Shown: positions 47,773-56,013 of the stretch, piece by piece
How the letters are laid out: the number at the start of each line of letters is the position of its first letter
Position numbering within the stretch: position 1 is the stretch's first letter
NCBI RefSeq assembly: GCF_000330885.1
Contig: NC_020059.1
Location: 3,319,501-3,383,500 of the forward strand
Direction of reading: 5' to 3'
Length of the DNA: 64,000 nucleotides
DNA from: Rhizobium tropici CIAT 899
GTDB lineage: Bacteria; Pseudomonadota; Alphaproteobacteria; Rhizobiales; Rhizobiaceae
The notes under the pieces: generated by a model
Told to the model about the DNA's origin: nothing
Databases searched by the model: none
The model's input: only the letters and a program-made list of their open reading frames with translations
Position numbers and translations under genes: made by a program

Positions 47773-50652
47773 TCACTCCGCAGCCTCCATCTTCCCGGCA
47801 ATGCGCCGTGACTGCCGGGCCTGCTCATCATACTCGACCTGCCACTGCGACGGGCCGTTTGACGGCGAGACCTGCACGGCCGTCACCTTGTATTCCGGGC
47901 AGTTCGTCGCCCAGTCGGTGTAGTCAGTGGTGATGACGTTCGCCTGCGTATCCGGATGATGGAAGGTCGTGTAGACGACGCCGGGGGCCACGCGGTCGGT
48001 AATCAATGCCCGAAGCGTCGTGTCGCCGGAGCGGCTGCTGAGCCGGATCCAGTCGCCCTCGCGGATGCCGCGCTGCTCTGCATCATGCGGATGGATTTCA
48101 AGCCGATCCTCTGCATGCCAGACGACATTCTCCGTGCGCCGCGTCTGCGCCCCGACATTGTACTGGCTGAGAATGCGTCCGGTGGTCAGCAACAGCGGGA
48201 AGCGCGGGCCTGTGCGTTCGTCGGTCGGGACATATTCCGTGCGGATGAACTTGCCCTTGCCGCGCACGAAGCCATCGACATGCATGATCGGCGAACCGAG
48301 CGGTGTCTTCTCGTTGCAGGGCCACTGCACGGAGCCCATCTTCTCCAGATAGTCGTAGGAGACGAGCGCAAAGCTCGGCGTCGTCGCTGCGATCTCGTCC
48401 ATGATTTCGGAGGGATGCGCGTAGTTCCAGCCGAGACCCATGGCCTGCGCCATCTTCTGCGTCACTTCCCAGTCGGCATAGCCGTTGCGCGGGGTCATGA
48501 CCTTGCGCACGCGATTGATGCGGCGCTCGGCATTGGTGAAGGTGCCGTCCTTTTCCAGGAAGGTCGAACCGGGCAGGAAGACATGCGCGTAATTGGCCGT
48601 CTCGTTCAGAAAGAGGTCATGGACGACGACGCATTCCATCGCGGCAAGGCCGGCGGCGACATGCTTGGTATCCGGATCGGACTGGAGAATATCCTCACCC
48701 TGAATGTAGATGCCCTTGAACGTGCCCTCGACGGCGGCATCCAACATGTTCGGAATGCGCAGGCCGGGCTCGTTGTTGAGCTTCACGCCCCAGAGCTTTT
48801 CGAAGATATCGCGCGTCGCATCGTCGGAGATGTGGCGATAGCCCGGCAGTTCATGCGGGAAGGAGCCCATATCGCAGGAGCCCTGCACATTGTTCTGCCC
48901 ACGCAGCGGGTTCACGCCGACGCCCGGACGGCCGATATTGCCCGTCACCATGGCGAGGTTGGCGATCGCCATGACTGTGGTCGAGCCCTGGCTGTGCTCG
49001 GTAACGCCGAGGCCGTAATAGATCGCGCCGTTGCCGCCCTTCGCAAAGAGGCGAGCGGCACCCCGCACGAGTTCCGCGGAAACCCCGGTGTATTTTTCCG
49101 TTTCCTCCGGGCTATGCTGCGGCTCGGAAACGAAAGCGGCCCAGTCCTCGAATTCAGACCAGTCGCAGCGCTCGCGGATGAATTTCTCGTCGAACAGACC
49201 CTCCGTCACGATCACATGCGCCAGTGCCGTCATCATGGCGACGTTGGTGCCCGGCTTCAGTGGTAGATGATAGCTCGCCTCGACATGCGGCGTGCGAACC
49301 AGATCGATGCGGCGCGGATCGATGACGATGAGCTTCGCGCCCTGGCGCAGCCGCTTCTTCAGACGAGAGCCAAAGACCGGGTGGCCGTCCGTTGGGTTGG
49401 CGCCGATGACGATGACGACATCGGAATGCTCGACGCTGTCGAAATTCTGCGTGCCGGCCGAGGTACCGAAGGCCTGGCCGAGGCCATAGCCTGTGGGAGA
49501 ATGGCAGACGCGGGCGCAGGTATCGACATTGTTGTTGCCGAAGCCCGCGCGCACCAACTTCTGCACCAGATAGGTTTCCTCATTGGTGCAGCGCGAGGAG
49601 GTGATGCCGCCGATGGAATCGCGGCCATACTGATATTGCAGCCGCTTGAACTCGGTGGCGATATGGGCAAAAGCCTCGTCCCAGGTCACCTCGCGCCAGG
49701 GATCGGTCACCTTCTCGCGCACCATCGGGTTGAGGATACGGTCCTTATGGGTCGAATAGCCATAGGCGAAGCGGCCCTTGACGCAGGAATGGCCGCGATT
49801 GGCCTGGCCGTCCTTCCAGGGCACCATGCGCACCAGTTCTTCACCGCGCATCTCCGCCTTGAAAGAGCAGCCGACGCCGCAATAGGCGCAGGTGGTGACG
49901 ACCGAATGTTCGGGCTGGCCGATCGAGATCACGGACTTTTCGGTCAGTGTCGCGGTCGGGCAGGCCTGCACGCAGGCGCCACAGGAGACGCATTCCGAGT
50001 CGATGAAATGTTCATGCATGCCGGGCGAAACGCGCGAGCCGAAGCCGCGGCCCTCGATCGTCAGCGCGAACGTGCCCTGCACTTCCTCGCAAGCGCGCAC
50101 GCAGCGCGAGCAGACGATGCACTTGGAGGGATCATAGGTGAAGTACGGATTGGACTCGTCCTTCGGCATCCATTTCAGATTGATGTCGCCGTTGTTGCGC
50201 GCCTTGACGTGATTGTCGCCCTCATAGCCGTAGCGCACATCGCGCAGACCGACGGCGCCGGCCATATCCTGCAGCTCGCAATCGCCATTTGCGGCGCAGG
50301 TCAGACAGTCGAGCGGATGGTCGGAAATATAGAGTTCCATCACGCCGCGGCGGATATCCTTCAGTCGGCCCGTCTGCGTGTGAACGACGAGGTCGGGGGC
50401 AACCGGCGTCGTGCATGAGGCCGGCGTGCCGTTGCGGCCCTCGATCTCGACGAGACAGAGGCGGCAGGAGCCAAAGGCATCGACCATGTCGGTGGCGCAG
50501 AGCTTCGGCACCTGAATGCCTGCCTCCATCGAGGCACGCATGATCGACGTGCCCTCGGGCACCGTGATCTGGCGGCCGTCGATGGTCAGCGTCACCATGG
50601 TTTCGGAGGTGGAGGCCGGCGTGCCGTAATCGATTTCGGGAACGAGGGACAT
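47773..50652 (-). CDS. fdsA: NAD-dependent formate dehydrogenase catalytic subunit alpha
   Basis: 959 aa. Molybdenum enzyme oxidising formate to CO2. Iron-sulfur sites: [2Fe-2S] Cys 52, 63, 66, 80; an H-C3 site around DHPLDCLTCAANGDC; two [4Fe-4S] sites (C178-C188 and C221-C231); and the Cys255/258/262/290 cluster next to the molybdopterin domain. Molybdenum ligand Cys383 with the catalytic His384 in ARVCHSPTGYG, and a molydopterin-dinucleotide domain at the C-terminus. Not a selenocysteine form. The 229-bp spacer to fdhD is full of palindromic repeats. Confidence 0.96.
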   Translation of the reverse strand: MSLVPEIDYGTPASTSETMVTLTIDGRQITVPEGTSIMRASMEAGIQVPKLCATDMVDAFGSCRLCLVEIEGRNGTPASCTTPVAPDLVVHTQTGRLKDIRRGVMELYISDHPLDCLTCAANGDCELQDMAGAVGLRDVRYGYEGDNHVKARNNGDINLKWMPKDESNPYFTYDPSKCIVCSRCVRACEEVQGTFALTIEGRGFGSRVSPGMHEHFIDSECVSCGACVQACPTATLTEKSVISIGQPEHSVVTTCAYCGVGCSFKAEMRGEELVRMVPWKDGQANRGHSCVKGRFAYGYSTHKDRILNPMVREKVTDPWREVTWDEAFAHIATEFKRLQYQYGRDSIGGITSSRCTNEETYLVQKLVRAGFGNNNVDTCARVCHSPTGYGLGQAFGTSAGTQNFDSVEHSDVVIVIGANPTDGHPVFGSRLKKRLRQGAKLIVIDPRRIDLVRTPHVEASYHLPLKPGTNVAMMTALAHVIVTEGLFDEKFIRERCDWSEFEDWAAFVSEPQHSPEETEKYTGVSAELVRGAARLFAKGGNGAIYYGLGVTEHSQGSTTVMAIANLAMVTGNIGRPGVGVNPLRGQNNVQGSCDMGSFPHELPGYRHISDDATRDIFEKLWGVKLNNEPGLRIPNMLDAAVEGTFKGIYIQGEDILQSDPDTKHVAAGLAAMECVVVHDLFLNETANYAHVFLPGSTFLEKDGTFTNAERRINRVRKVMTPRNGYADWEVTQKMAQAMGLGWNYAHPSEIMDEIAATTPSFALVSYDYLEKMGSVQWPCNEKTPLGSPIMHVDGFVRGKGKFIRTEYVPTDERTGPRFPLLLTTGRILSQYNVGAQTRRTENVVWHAEDRLEIHPHDAEQRGIREGDWIRLSSRSGDTTLRALITDRVAPGVVYTTFHHPDTQANVITTDYTDWATNCPEYKVTAVQVSPSNGPSQWQVEYDEQARQSRRIAGKMEAAE

Positions 50653-50657
50653 GGATC

Positions 50658-52214
50658 TTACTCCGCCGCTTCAATCAAGGGAGCCGGAGAAAAATCCTCC
50701 GGGAAATGGGTCATGGCGCTCATCACGGGATAGGGCGTGAAGCCGCCGAGCGCGCAGAGCGAGCCGAACTTCATGGTGTTGCAGAGGTCGGCGAGCAGAA
50801 CCCTGTTCTTCTCGGGCTCGATCCCTTGCGCGATCTTGTCGGCCGTCTCAACGCCGCGTGTCGAGCCGATGCGGCAGGGCGTGCACTTGCCGCAGCTTTC
50901 GACCGCACAGAATTCCATCGCGAAACGCGCCTGCTTCAGCATGTCGGCGGTATCGTCGAAAACGACGATGCCGGCATGGCCGATCAGGCCGTCCTTGGCT
51001 GCAAAGGCTTCGTAGTCGAACGGCGTATCGAACAGAGCGCGCGGGAAATAGGCGCCCAGCGGTCCGCCCACCTGCACCGCCTTGACCGGCCGCCCTGTCG
51101 CCGTGCCACCGCCGATCCTGTCGACGATATCGCCGAGCGAAAGGCCGAAAGCCGTCTCATAGAGGCCGCCATGCTTGACGTTGCCGGCGATCTGCAGCGG
51201 GATCGTGCCGCGCGACCGGCCCATGCCGAAATCGCGGTAGAAGGCAGCACCCTTGTCCATGATGACGGGGACCGAGGCGAGCGAGATCACGTTGTTGATG
51301 ACGGTCGGACAGTTGAAGAGGCCCTTATGCGCCGGCAGCGGCGGCTTGGCGCGCACGATGCCGCGCTTGCCTTCGAGGCTGTTCAGCAGCGCCGTCTCCT
51401 CGCCGCAGACATAAGCGCCCGCACCGGTGCGGATTTCCATGTCAAAGGCTTTGTCGGAACCGAGCACCGAAGCGCCGAGAATACCGGCTTTACGGGCGAT
51501 TTCGACAGCTTCCGTCATGGCCGCGATAGCGTGCGGATATTCCGAGCGCGTATAGACGAAGCCCTTGGTCGCACCGGTCGCCAGCCCCGCGATCGCCATG
51601 CCCTCGATCAGCACGAAGGGATCGCCCTCCATGATCATCCGGTCGGCGAAAGTGCCGCTATCGCCCTCGTCGGCGTTGCAGACGATGTATTTGCGTGTCC
51701 CCGGCGCATCCAGCACCGTCTTCCATTTGATGCCGGTCGGGAAGCCTGCACCGCCACGACCGCGCAGGCCGGAATCGGTGACGTCCTTGACGATATCGCC
51801 AGTCGCCATGTCGATGGCGCGGCGCAGGCCCTTGAGGCCGCCATGGGCTTCATAATCCTGCAGCGAAAGCGGGTCGGTAATGCCGCAACGGGCAAAGGTC
51901 AGGCGGGTCTGTTCTTTCAGGAATGGGAGGCTTTCGACCTCCCCAAGACAGAGCGGATGCGCGCCGCCTTCGGCGAGCCCGGCATCGAAGAGTGCGGGAA
52001 TATCCTTAGCCTTCACCGGCCCATACCCGATGCGCTTACCGCCAATCTCGACTTCGACCAGAGGCTCAAGCCAGAACATGCCGCGCGAGCCGTTGCGCAC
52101 GATGCGCGCATCGAGCCCGCGTTTGGCGATTTCCTGCGCGACCGATTTCGCCACTTTCTCCGCACCGAGCGAAAGGGCGGCGGCATCGCGGGGGATATAG
52201 ATGGTCAGCGTCAT
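50658..52214 (-). CDS. fdsB: Formate dehydrogenase subunit beta (NuoF-like, FMN/NADH)
   Basis: 518 aa. N-terminal thioredoxin-like domain (~1-130) without a Cys tetrad, so it probably carries no cluster; then the NuoF-type FMN/NADH domain with GLRGRGGAGFPTGIKW and CNADEGDSGTFADR; SLBB; and the C-terminal [4Fe-4S] site ESCGKCTPCRIG. Passes electrons to NAD+. Overlaps fdsG by the ATGA arrangement. Confidence 0.95.
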   Translation of the reverse strand: MTLTIYIPRDAAALSLGAEKVAKSVAQEIAKRGLDARIVRNGSRGMFWLEPLVEVEIGGKRIGYGPVKAKDIPALFDAGLAEGGAHPLCLGEVESLPFLKEQTRLTFARCGITDPLSLQDYEAHGGLKGLRRAIDMATGDIVKDVTDSGLRGRGGAGFPTGIKWKTVLDAPGTRKYIVCNADEGDSGTFADRMIMEGDPFVLIEGMAIAGLATGATKGFVYTRSEYPHAIAAMTEAVEIARKAGILGASVLGSDKAFDMEIRTGAGAYVCGEETALLNSLEGKRGIVRAKPPLPAHKGLFNCPTVINNVISLASVPVIMDKGAAFYRDFGMGRSRGTIPLQIAGNVKHGGLYETAFGLSLGDIVDRIGGGTATGRPVKAVQVGGPLGAYFPRALFDTPFDYEAFAAKDGLIGHAGIVVFDDTADMLKQARFAMEFCAVESCGKCTPCRIGSTRGVETADKIAQGIEPEKNRVLLADLCNTMKFGSLCALGGFTPYPVMSAMTHFPEDFSPAPLIEAAE

Positions 52215-52690
52215 TGGCGCGCCTCCTTCACGAGGTCGTCCGCGCTCTCATCATCGAGGCGGCCATGGAATTCGCCGTCGAGCATCGCAGCCGGAGCGCA
52301 GGCGCAAAGCCCGAGACAGTAGACCGGCTCCAACGTCACGCTGCCATCGAGCGTGGTCTGATGGAAATCGATGCCCAGGAGCCGCTTGATACGCTCGGCA
52401 AGCGCATCGCCTCCCATCGACTGACAGGCCTCGGCACGACAGAGCTTCAGAACATGCCGGCCGACGGGATGATCGCGATAGTCATGATAGAAAGTCATCA
52501 CGCCATGCACTTCAGCGCGCGAGAGGTTCAACGCCTTGGCGATCAGCGGCAGCGCATCCTGCGGCACATAGCCGAACTCTTCCTGAATCCCGTGCAGGAT
52601 CGGCAAAAGCGGCCCTTCCATCGATTTCATGTTGTCGATGATGGTGCCGGCCCGGGTTGCGACATCGTCCGCAGCCTGATTCAAACTCAT
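52211..52690 (-). CDS. fdsG: Formate dehydrogenase subunit gamma (NuoE-like)
   Basis: 159 aa. NuoE/thioredoxin-like [2Fe-2S] subunit. Cluster ligands: C in KLCRAEACQS (C-x4-C) and VYCLGLCACAP. The ATG at 52690 has GGGAGG 8 nt upstream. First structural gene of the fds operon; an upstream hairpin and a LysR box lie in the 160 bp before it. Confidence 0.94.
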   Translation of the reverse strand: MSLNQAADDVATRAGTIIDNMKSMEGPLLPILHGIQEEFGYVPQDALPLIAKALNLSRAEVHGVMTFYHDYRDHPVGRHVLKLCRAEACQSMGGDALAERIKRLLGIDFHQTTLDGSVTLEPVYCLGLCACAPAAMLDGEFHGRLDDESADDLVKEARQ

Positions 52691-52712
52691 TAGCAGCCTC
52701 CCGCGCATAGCT

Positions 52713-52737
52713 CCGAAGATCGAAGGCGAATCTTCGG
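52713..52737 (-). other. Hairpin in the fdsG leader
   Basis: CCGAAGAT (52713-52720) and ATCTTCGG (52730-52737) form a perfect 8-bp stem with a 9-nt loop, 23 bp upstream of the fdsG start and close to its ribosome-binding site. No T run. May affect fds mRNA stability or translation. Confidence 0.5.
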
Positions 52738-52836
52738 AAAAGGCCTATGCGGCATTTCCTCCTGGCGCGCGATCGACACGCCATGCCGTTAAGGTCGCAG
52801 GGAGACGGCGGGGGATCAATAAGGCAGTCTCGTTGC

Positions 52837-52857
52837 TCGATAGAAAATTTCTATCGA
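52837..52857. promoter_or_regulatory. LysR-type operator ATAG-N7-CTAT upstream of fdsG
   Basis: A perfect 21-bp palindrome built around ATAG-AAAATTT-CTAT with flanking TCG/CGA. This fits the T-N11-A LysR recognition rule and the stronger ATAG-N7-CTAT form. It overlaps the last codons of the lysR gene, ~150 bp upstream of the fdsG start, so the regulator next door is the likely binder. Confidence 0.7.
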
Positions 52858-53747
52858 TTCTCGTCCTCTTCCGCGAGCAATCTTGCCTCGTGCAACAAGG
52901 CAGAGACGAGGGGCGTGAAGGGTTCGCGGTGGGTGGCGACCAGGCCGACAAGATGCTCGGCGTCAGGCTCCGTGATCGGGATCTTATGAATATCCGCCGG
53001 GAAACCGAAGGAATCGGCAATATTCTTCGGCATAATGCTCGCCCAGCGACCGGTCTGCACATGCGAAAACAGCACGATCATCGAATTGGATTCCAGCGTC
53101 GGCCTGGCGGTCGCGCCCGCCTCGGCAAGATGCCGATTGATGATGCGCCGGTTCTGCATGTCAGCAGTCAATAGACAAAGCCGAAGATCGCCGACTTCCT
53201 TCCAGGTCACCGTCTCGCGCTCGGAAAACGGGCTGCCCGCCGCGGTGATGAGGTGATAGCGCTCGGCATAGAGCGGCACGCTGGTGACACGGCCGAGCGG
53301 CTCGTTTTCCAGATAGGTAATGCCGGCATCGATCTCGAGATTTTCCAGCAGGCTCAGAACCTGCAGCGAATTACGCGATAAAATGGAGAAGGTAACGTCG
53401 GGATGTCTTTCCTGGAAAGGCGTGGTGATTTTCTGCACCATGGCAAGCGCCGTCGGAATGGCGGCAATGCGGATATGGCCGGCAAGGCCCTTGCGCGCAG
53501 CCCGCATCTCCTCACGCATGGTGCGGCTGTCGCCGACGATACGGCGCGCCCATTCCAGCACGCGCTGCCCCTCGGGCGTCAGACCCTGAAACCGCGAACC
53601 ACGGCTGACAAGCATCACGCCGAGCTGGTCCTCCAGCTGACGTATCGCCGCCGACAATGTCGGCTGCGTCACACCGCATTCCTCGGCCGCACGGCCGAAA
53701 TGCTTCTGATTCGCCAGCGCGATGAAGAATTCCAGCTTGTCGATCAT
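52851..53747 (-). CDS. LysR-type regulator, probable activator of the fds operon
   Basis: 298 aa. N-terminal winged HTH: MIDKLEFFIALANQKHFGRAAEECGVTQPTLSAAIRQLEDQLG described in part; C-terminal periplasmic-binding-like co-inducer domain. The ATG at 53747 has GGGAGA upstream and gives the canonical start; the frame is open to 53984 but without any family resemblance. Same strand and just upstream of fdsG, like FdsR-type regulators of formate dehydrogenase. Its binding site candidate is the palindrome at 52837-52857. Confidence 0.9.
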   Translation of the reverse strand: MIDKLEFFIALANQKHFGRAAEECGVTQPTLSAAIRQLEDQLGVMLVSRGSRFQGLTPEGQRVLEWARRIVGDSRTMREEMRAARKGLAGHIRIAAIPTALAMVQKITTPFQERHPDVTFSILSRNSLQVLSLLENLEIDAGITYLENEPLGRVTSVPLYAERYHLITAAGSPFSERETVTWKEVGDLRLCLLTADMQNRRIINRHLAEAGATARPTLESNSMIVLFSHVQTGRWASIMPKNIADSFGFPADIHKIPITEPDAEHLVGLVATHREPFTPLVSALLHEARLLAEEDENR

Positions 53748-53817
53748 CCCGCTCTCCCGAAGTGAAAGGGTTAGACCGACGGCCCGGTGAACGCAACATG
53801 CAAGGCTGCTTCGGACC

Positions 53818-54156
53818 TCAACATTCGCGCTGACAGAATGCCTTCTGCAGCGAATCGACCACGGCGCAGATTTCCGACCGCGCGACGGCATAATGGATGA
53901 GCCGCCCTTCGCGGCGCGTATCGACGAGCTTATCGAGGCGAAGGCGCGCCAGATGCTGCGAGACGACAGCCTGCGGCAGGTCAAGAAGAGCCTCGAGCTC
54001 CATCACCGTTTTCTCGTTCTTGGCCAACATGAAGAGAATCGCCAGGCGCGTCTCATGCGATAGTGCTTTCAGCAGGGCGCTCGACTTTCGCGCCCTGTCA
54101 GTCATTTCCTCAACATCACGTTCCGCTGCACCGCCCTGCGGTAGAGACGACGACAT
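53818..54156 (-). CDS. ArsR-family transcriptional regulator
   Basis: 112 aa. Winged helix: KALSHETRLAILFMLAKNEKTVMEL, then recognition helix QAVVSQHLARLRLDKLV and the wing REGRLIHYAV. The CxC metal motif of ArsR/SmtB (ELCVCDL) is absent; a Cys sits in EICAVVD and two more in the tail (FCQREC), so thiol or persulfide sensing is possible but unproven. It has palindromic candidates for an operator in its own promoter region. 70 bp upstream of lysR on the same strand. Confidence 0.85.
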   Translation of the reverse strand: MSSSLPQGGAAERDVEEMTDRARKSSALLKALSHETRLAILFMLAKNEKTVMELEALLDLPQAVVSQHLARLRLDKLVDTRREGRLIHYAVARSEICAVVDSLQKAFCQREC

Positions 54157-54190
54157 ATCACAGCCTCTAATAAGAATCCCCCAGGGAACG

Positions 54191-54220
54191 TTTATAATAT
54201 TATCAAATCAGAAGCTGATT
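54191..54220. promoter_or_regulatory. Candidate ArsR operator: two adjacent palindromes
   Basis: ATAATATTAT (54194-54203) and AATCAG-AAG-CTGATT (54206-54220), perfect inverted repeats 35-65 bp upstream of the arsR start. AT-rich, interrupted dyads are typical ArsR/SmtB operators. Confidence 0.45.
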
Positions 54221-54257
54221 CAAAAAAGACGCGGAAAACCAAAAAAGGTCCGTTTTA

Positions 54258-55028
54258 TCAGCAGATAAGCTGCCCGCCGTTGATTTCGATGACCTGCCCG
54301 GTGATGTAGCCGGAAAGCAGCGGGGCTGCGAGAAAGAGATAGGCCGGCGCGCAATCTTCGGGGGTCCCCAGGCGCTGAAGCGGGATCGATTTGCGCGCCT
54401 GCTCCAGCTTCTCTCTCGATGAATAACGCTCATGAAAATCGGTCGCTATCGTGCCGGGGGAGACGCAATTCACCCGGATGCCGTCAGGCGCGAGCTCGCG
54501 CGCCAACGCTTTCGAGTAGGTCGCGACAAAGGCCTTCGAAGCGGAATAAATCGCCGATCCTGGGCTGCCGCCGGTCAGCGCCGAAATTGAAACAGTGTTG
54601 ACGATCGCGGCCTGCCCGGCTGCCCGCAGCAGCGGCAACAGCCCTCTGGTCACTTCCATGACGGAAGTCTGATTGAGATGAACGATCTGCTCGTATTGTT
54701 CGTCGGTCAGTTCGCCGGCAGGAAATCGCCCGACCATGGTGCCGGCATTGTTGACCAGCACGTCGATGCGGTCGAAGCGCTCCCCGGCAGCGCTGACGAA
54801 ATCGCGCGTGCCATTGCCGGCGGCGAAATCACCGGCAATCAGGAAGGCGCGACGGTCGGCCTCTGCCTCCATCAGAAAATCAGGCAATTGGCGCCCGGCA
54901 TCACGGCCAACATGAACAAGCACATGGGCGCCGCAATCCAGAAACTGCCGCGCGACCTCCAGCCCGATGCCGCGGCCGGCGCCGGTGACCACGACATTGC
55001 GATTTTCGAATAGCTTCGGATGAAACAC
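54258..55028 (-). CDS. SDR-family oxidoreductase
   Basis: 256 aa. Rossmann fold: VVVTGAGRGIGLEVAR (TGxxxGIG), VLVNNAGTM (NNAG), catalytic Tyr-Lys in IYSASKAFV, and Ser in NTVSISAL. C-terminus GYITGQVIEINGGQLI is the usual FabG-like ending. Start GTG at 55028 with GGGGAGGATCTT upstream. Substrate not identifiable; it diverges from glpR, but there is no sign of a glycerol role. Confidence 0.88.
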   Translation of the reverse strand: MFHPKLFENRNVVVTGAGRGIGLEVARQFLDCGAHVLVHVGRDAGRQLPDFLMEAEADRRAFLIAGDFAAGNGTRDFVSAAGERFDRIDVLVNNAGTMVGRFPAGELTDEQYEQIVHLNQTSVMEVTRGLLPLLRAAGQAAIVNTVSISALTGGSPGSAIYSASKAFVATYSKALARELAPDGIRVNCVSPGTIATDFHERYSSREKLEQARKSIPLQRLGTPEDCAPAYLFLAAPLLSGYITGQVIEINGGQLIC

Positions 55029-55125
55029 AAGATCCTCCCCAATCGCACAATTCGCGCGTCGGTAATTGCGGAATTTTCACTTTACCATATGATGATGAAA
55101 AAACGAAAGAAAGGGAGCGGAAGCC

Positions 55126-55899
55126 ATGTTCCTATCCGGACGTCAGACCGAGATTCTCGAGATCGCCAAGGCGGAAGGGCGAGTCCTGGTCGAGGAGCTG
55201 GCGTTGCGCTTTTCGGTCACGCCGCAAACCATACGCAAGGACCTGAACGATCTCTGCGACGGCCGCGTTCTATCGCGCGTGCATGGCGGCGCGATCTTTC
55301 CCGGCGGAACCGAGAACGTGAAATATGAGGCGCGCCGGTCTATTGCCGCACCCGAAAAGCAGGCGATCGGCCGTGCCGCAGCAAGCCTGATCCCTAACAA
55401 TAGCTCGCTTTTCATCAATATCGGCACGACCACGGAAGCCGTCGGCGAAGCGCTTCTTGGCCATCACGAATTGATGGTCATTACCAATAATATCAACGTT
55501 GCCAACAAGTTGCGCATTTTCCCCTCCATCGAGGTCGTCATTTCCGGCGGTGTCGTGCGCGGCTCGGATGGCGGCATCGTCGGCGAGGCCGCCGTCGATT
55601 TCATCAAGCAGTTCAAGGTGGATTATGCCGTCATCGGCGCCTCGGCGATCGATCCCGACGGCGCGCTCCTGGATTTCGACTTTCGCGAAGTGAAAGTCGC
55701 GCAGGCCATCATCGCCAATGCCAGGCACGTCATACTTGTTGCCGACAGCACCAAGTTCGAACGAACCGCTCCGGTTCGCATCGGCCATCTGTCGCAAGTC
55801 CACACCTTCGTCACCGACGAATGCAGTATCGAATCCGTACGCTCCATCGCGGCGGAACATGACGTCCATCTCGTTGAAACCGCTCGCAGATCGGCCTGA
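55126..55899 (+). CDS. glpR: DeoR/GlpR-family regulator of glycerol-3-phosphate metabolism
   Basis: 257 aa. N-terminal HTH_DeoR: RQTEILEIAKAEGRVLVEELALRFSVTPQTIRKDLNDL described in part; C-terminal DeoR sensor domain with SLFINIGTTTEAVGEAL and LVADSTKFER. GlpR binds glycerol-3-phosphate and represses glp genes. glpD is the next gene on the same strand; its promoter carries phased TTCG repeats that may be the operator. Confidence 0.9.
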   Translation: MFLSGRQTEILEIAKAEGRVLVEELALRFSVTPQTIRKDLNDLCDGRVLSRVHGGAIFPGGTENVKYEARRSIAAPEKQAIGRAAASLIPNNSSLFINIGTTTEAVGEALLGHHELMVITNNINVANKLRIFPSIEVVISGGVVRGSDGGIVGEAAVDFIKQFKVDYAVIGASAIDPDGALLDFDFREVKVAQAIIANARHVILVADSTKFERTAPVRIGHLSQVHTFVTDECSIESVRSIAAEHDVHLVETARRSA

Positions 55900-55924
55900 C
55901 CGGCGCATTTTCCGTCAAGAAACG

Positions 55925-55970
55925 TTCGTTTGACATTCGTATCTGTTTCGCTTTAGATGGATTAGTTTCG
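55925..55970 (+). promoter_or_regulatory. glpD promoter with phased TTCG repeats
   Basis: TTGACA (55930-55935) and TTAGAT (55953-55958) with a 17-bp spacer; TTCG occurs at 55925, 55936, 55947 and 55967, i.e. spaced 11, 11 and 20 bp (whole helical turns). Phased direct repeats across a promoter fit DeoR/GlpR-type repression. Confidence 0.5.
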
Positions 55971-56013
55971 ATTTTCCATCTTCAGGGGATGGCTGACCTT
56001 TGCGGAGGGGCGG

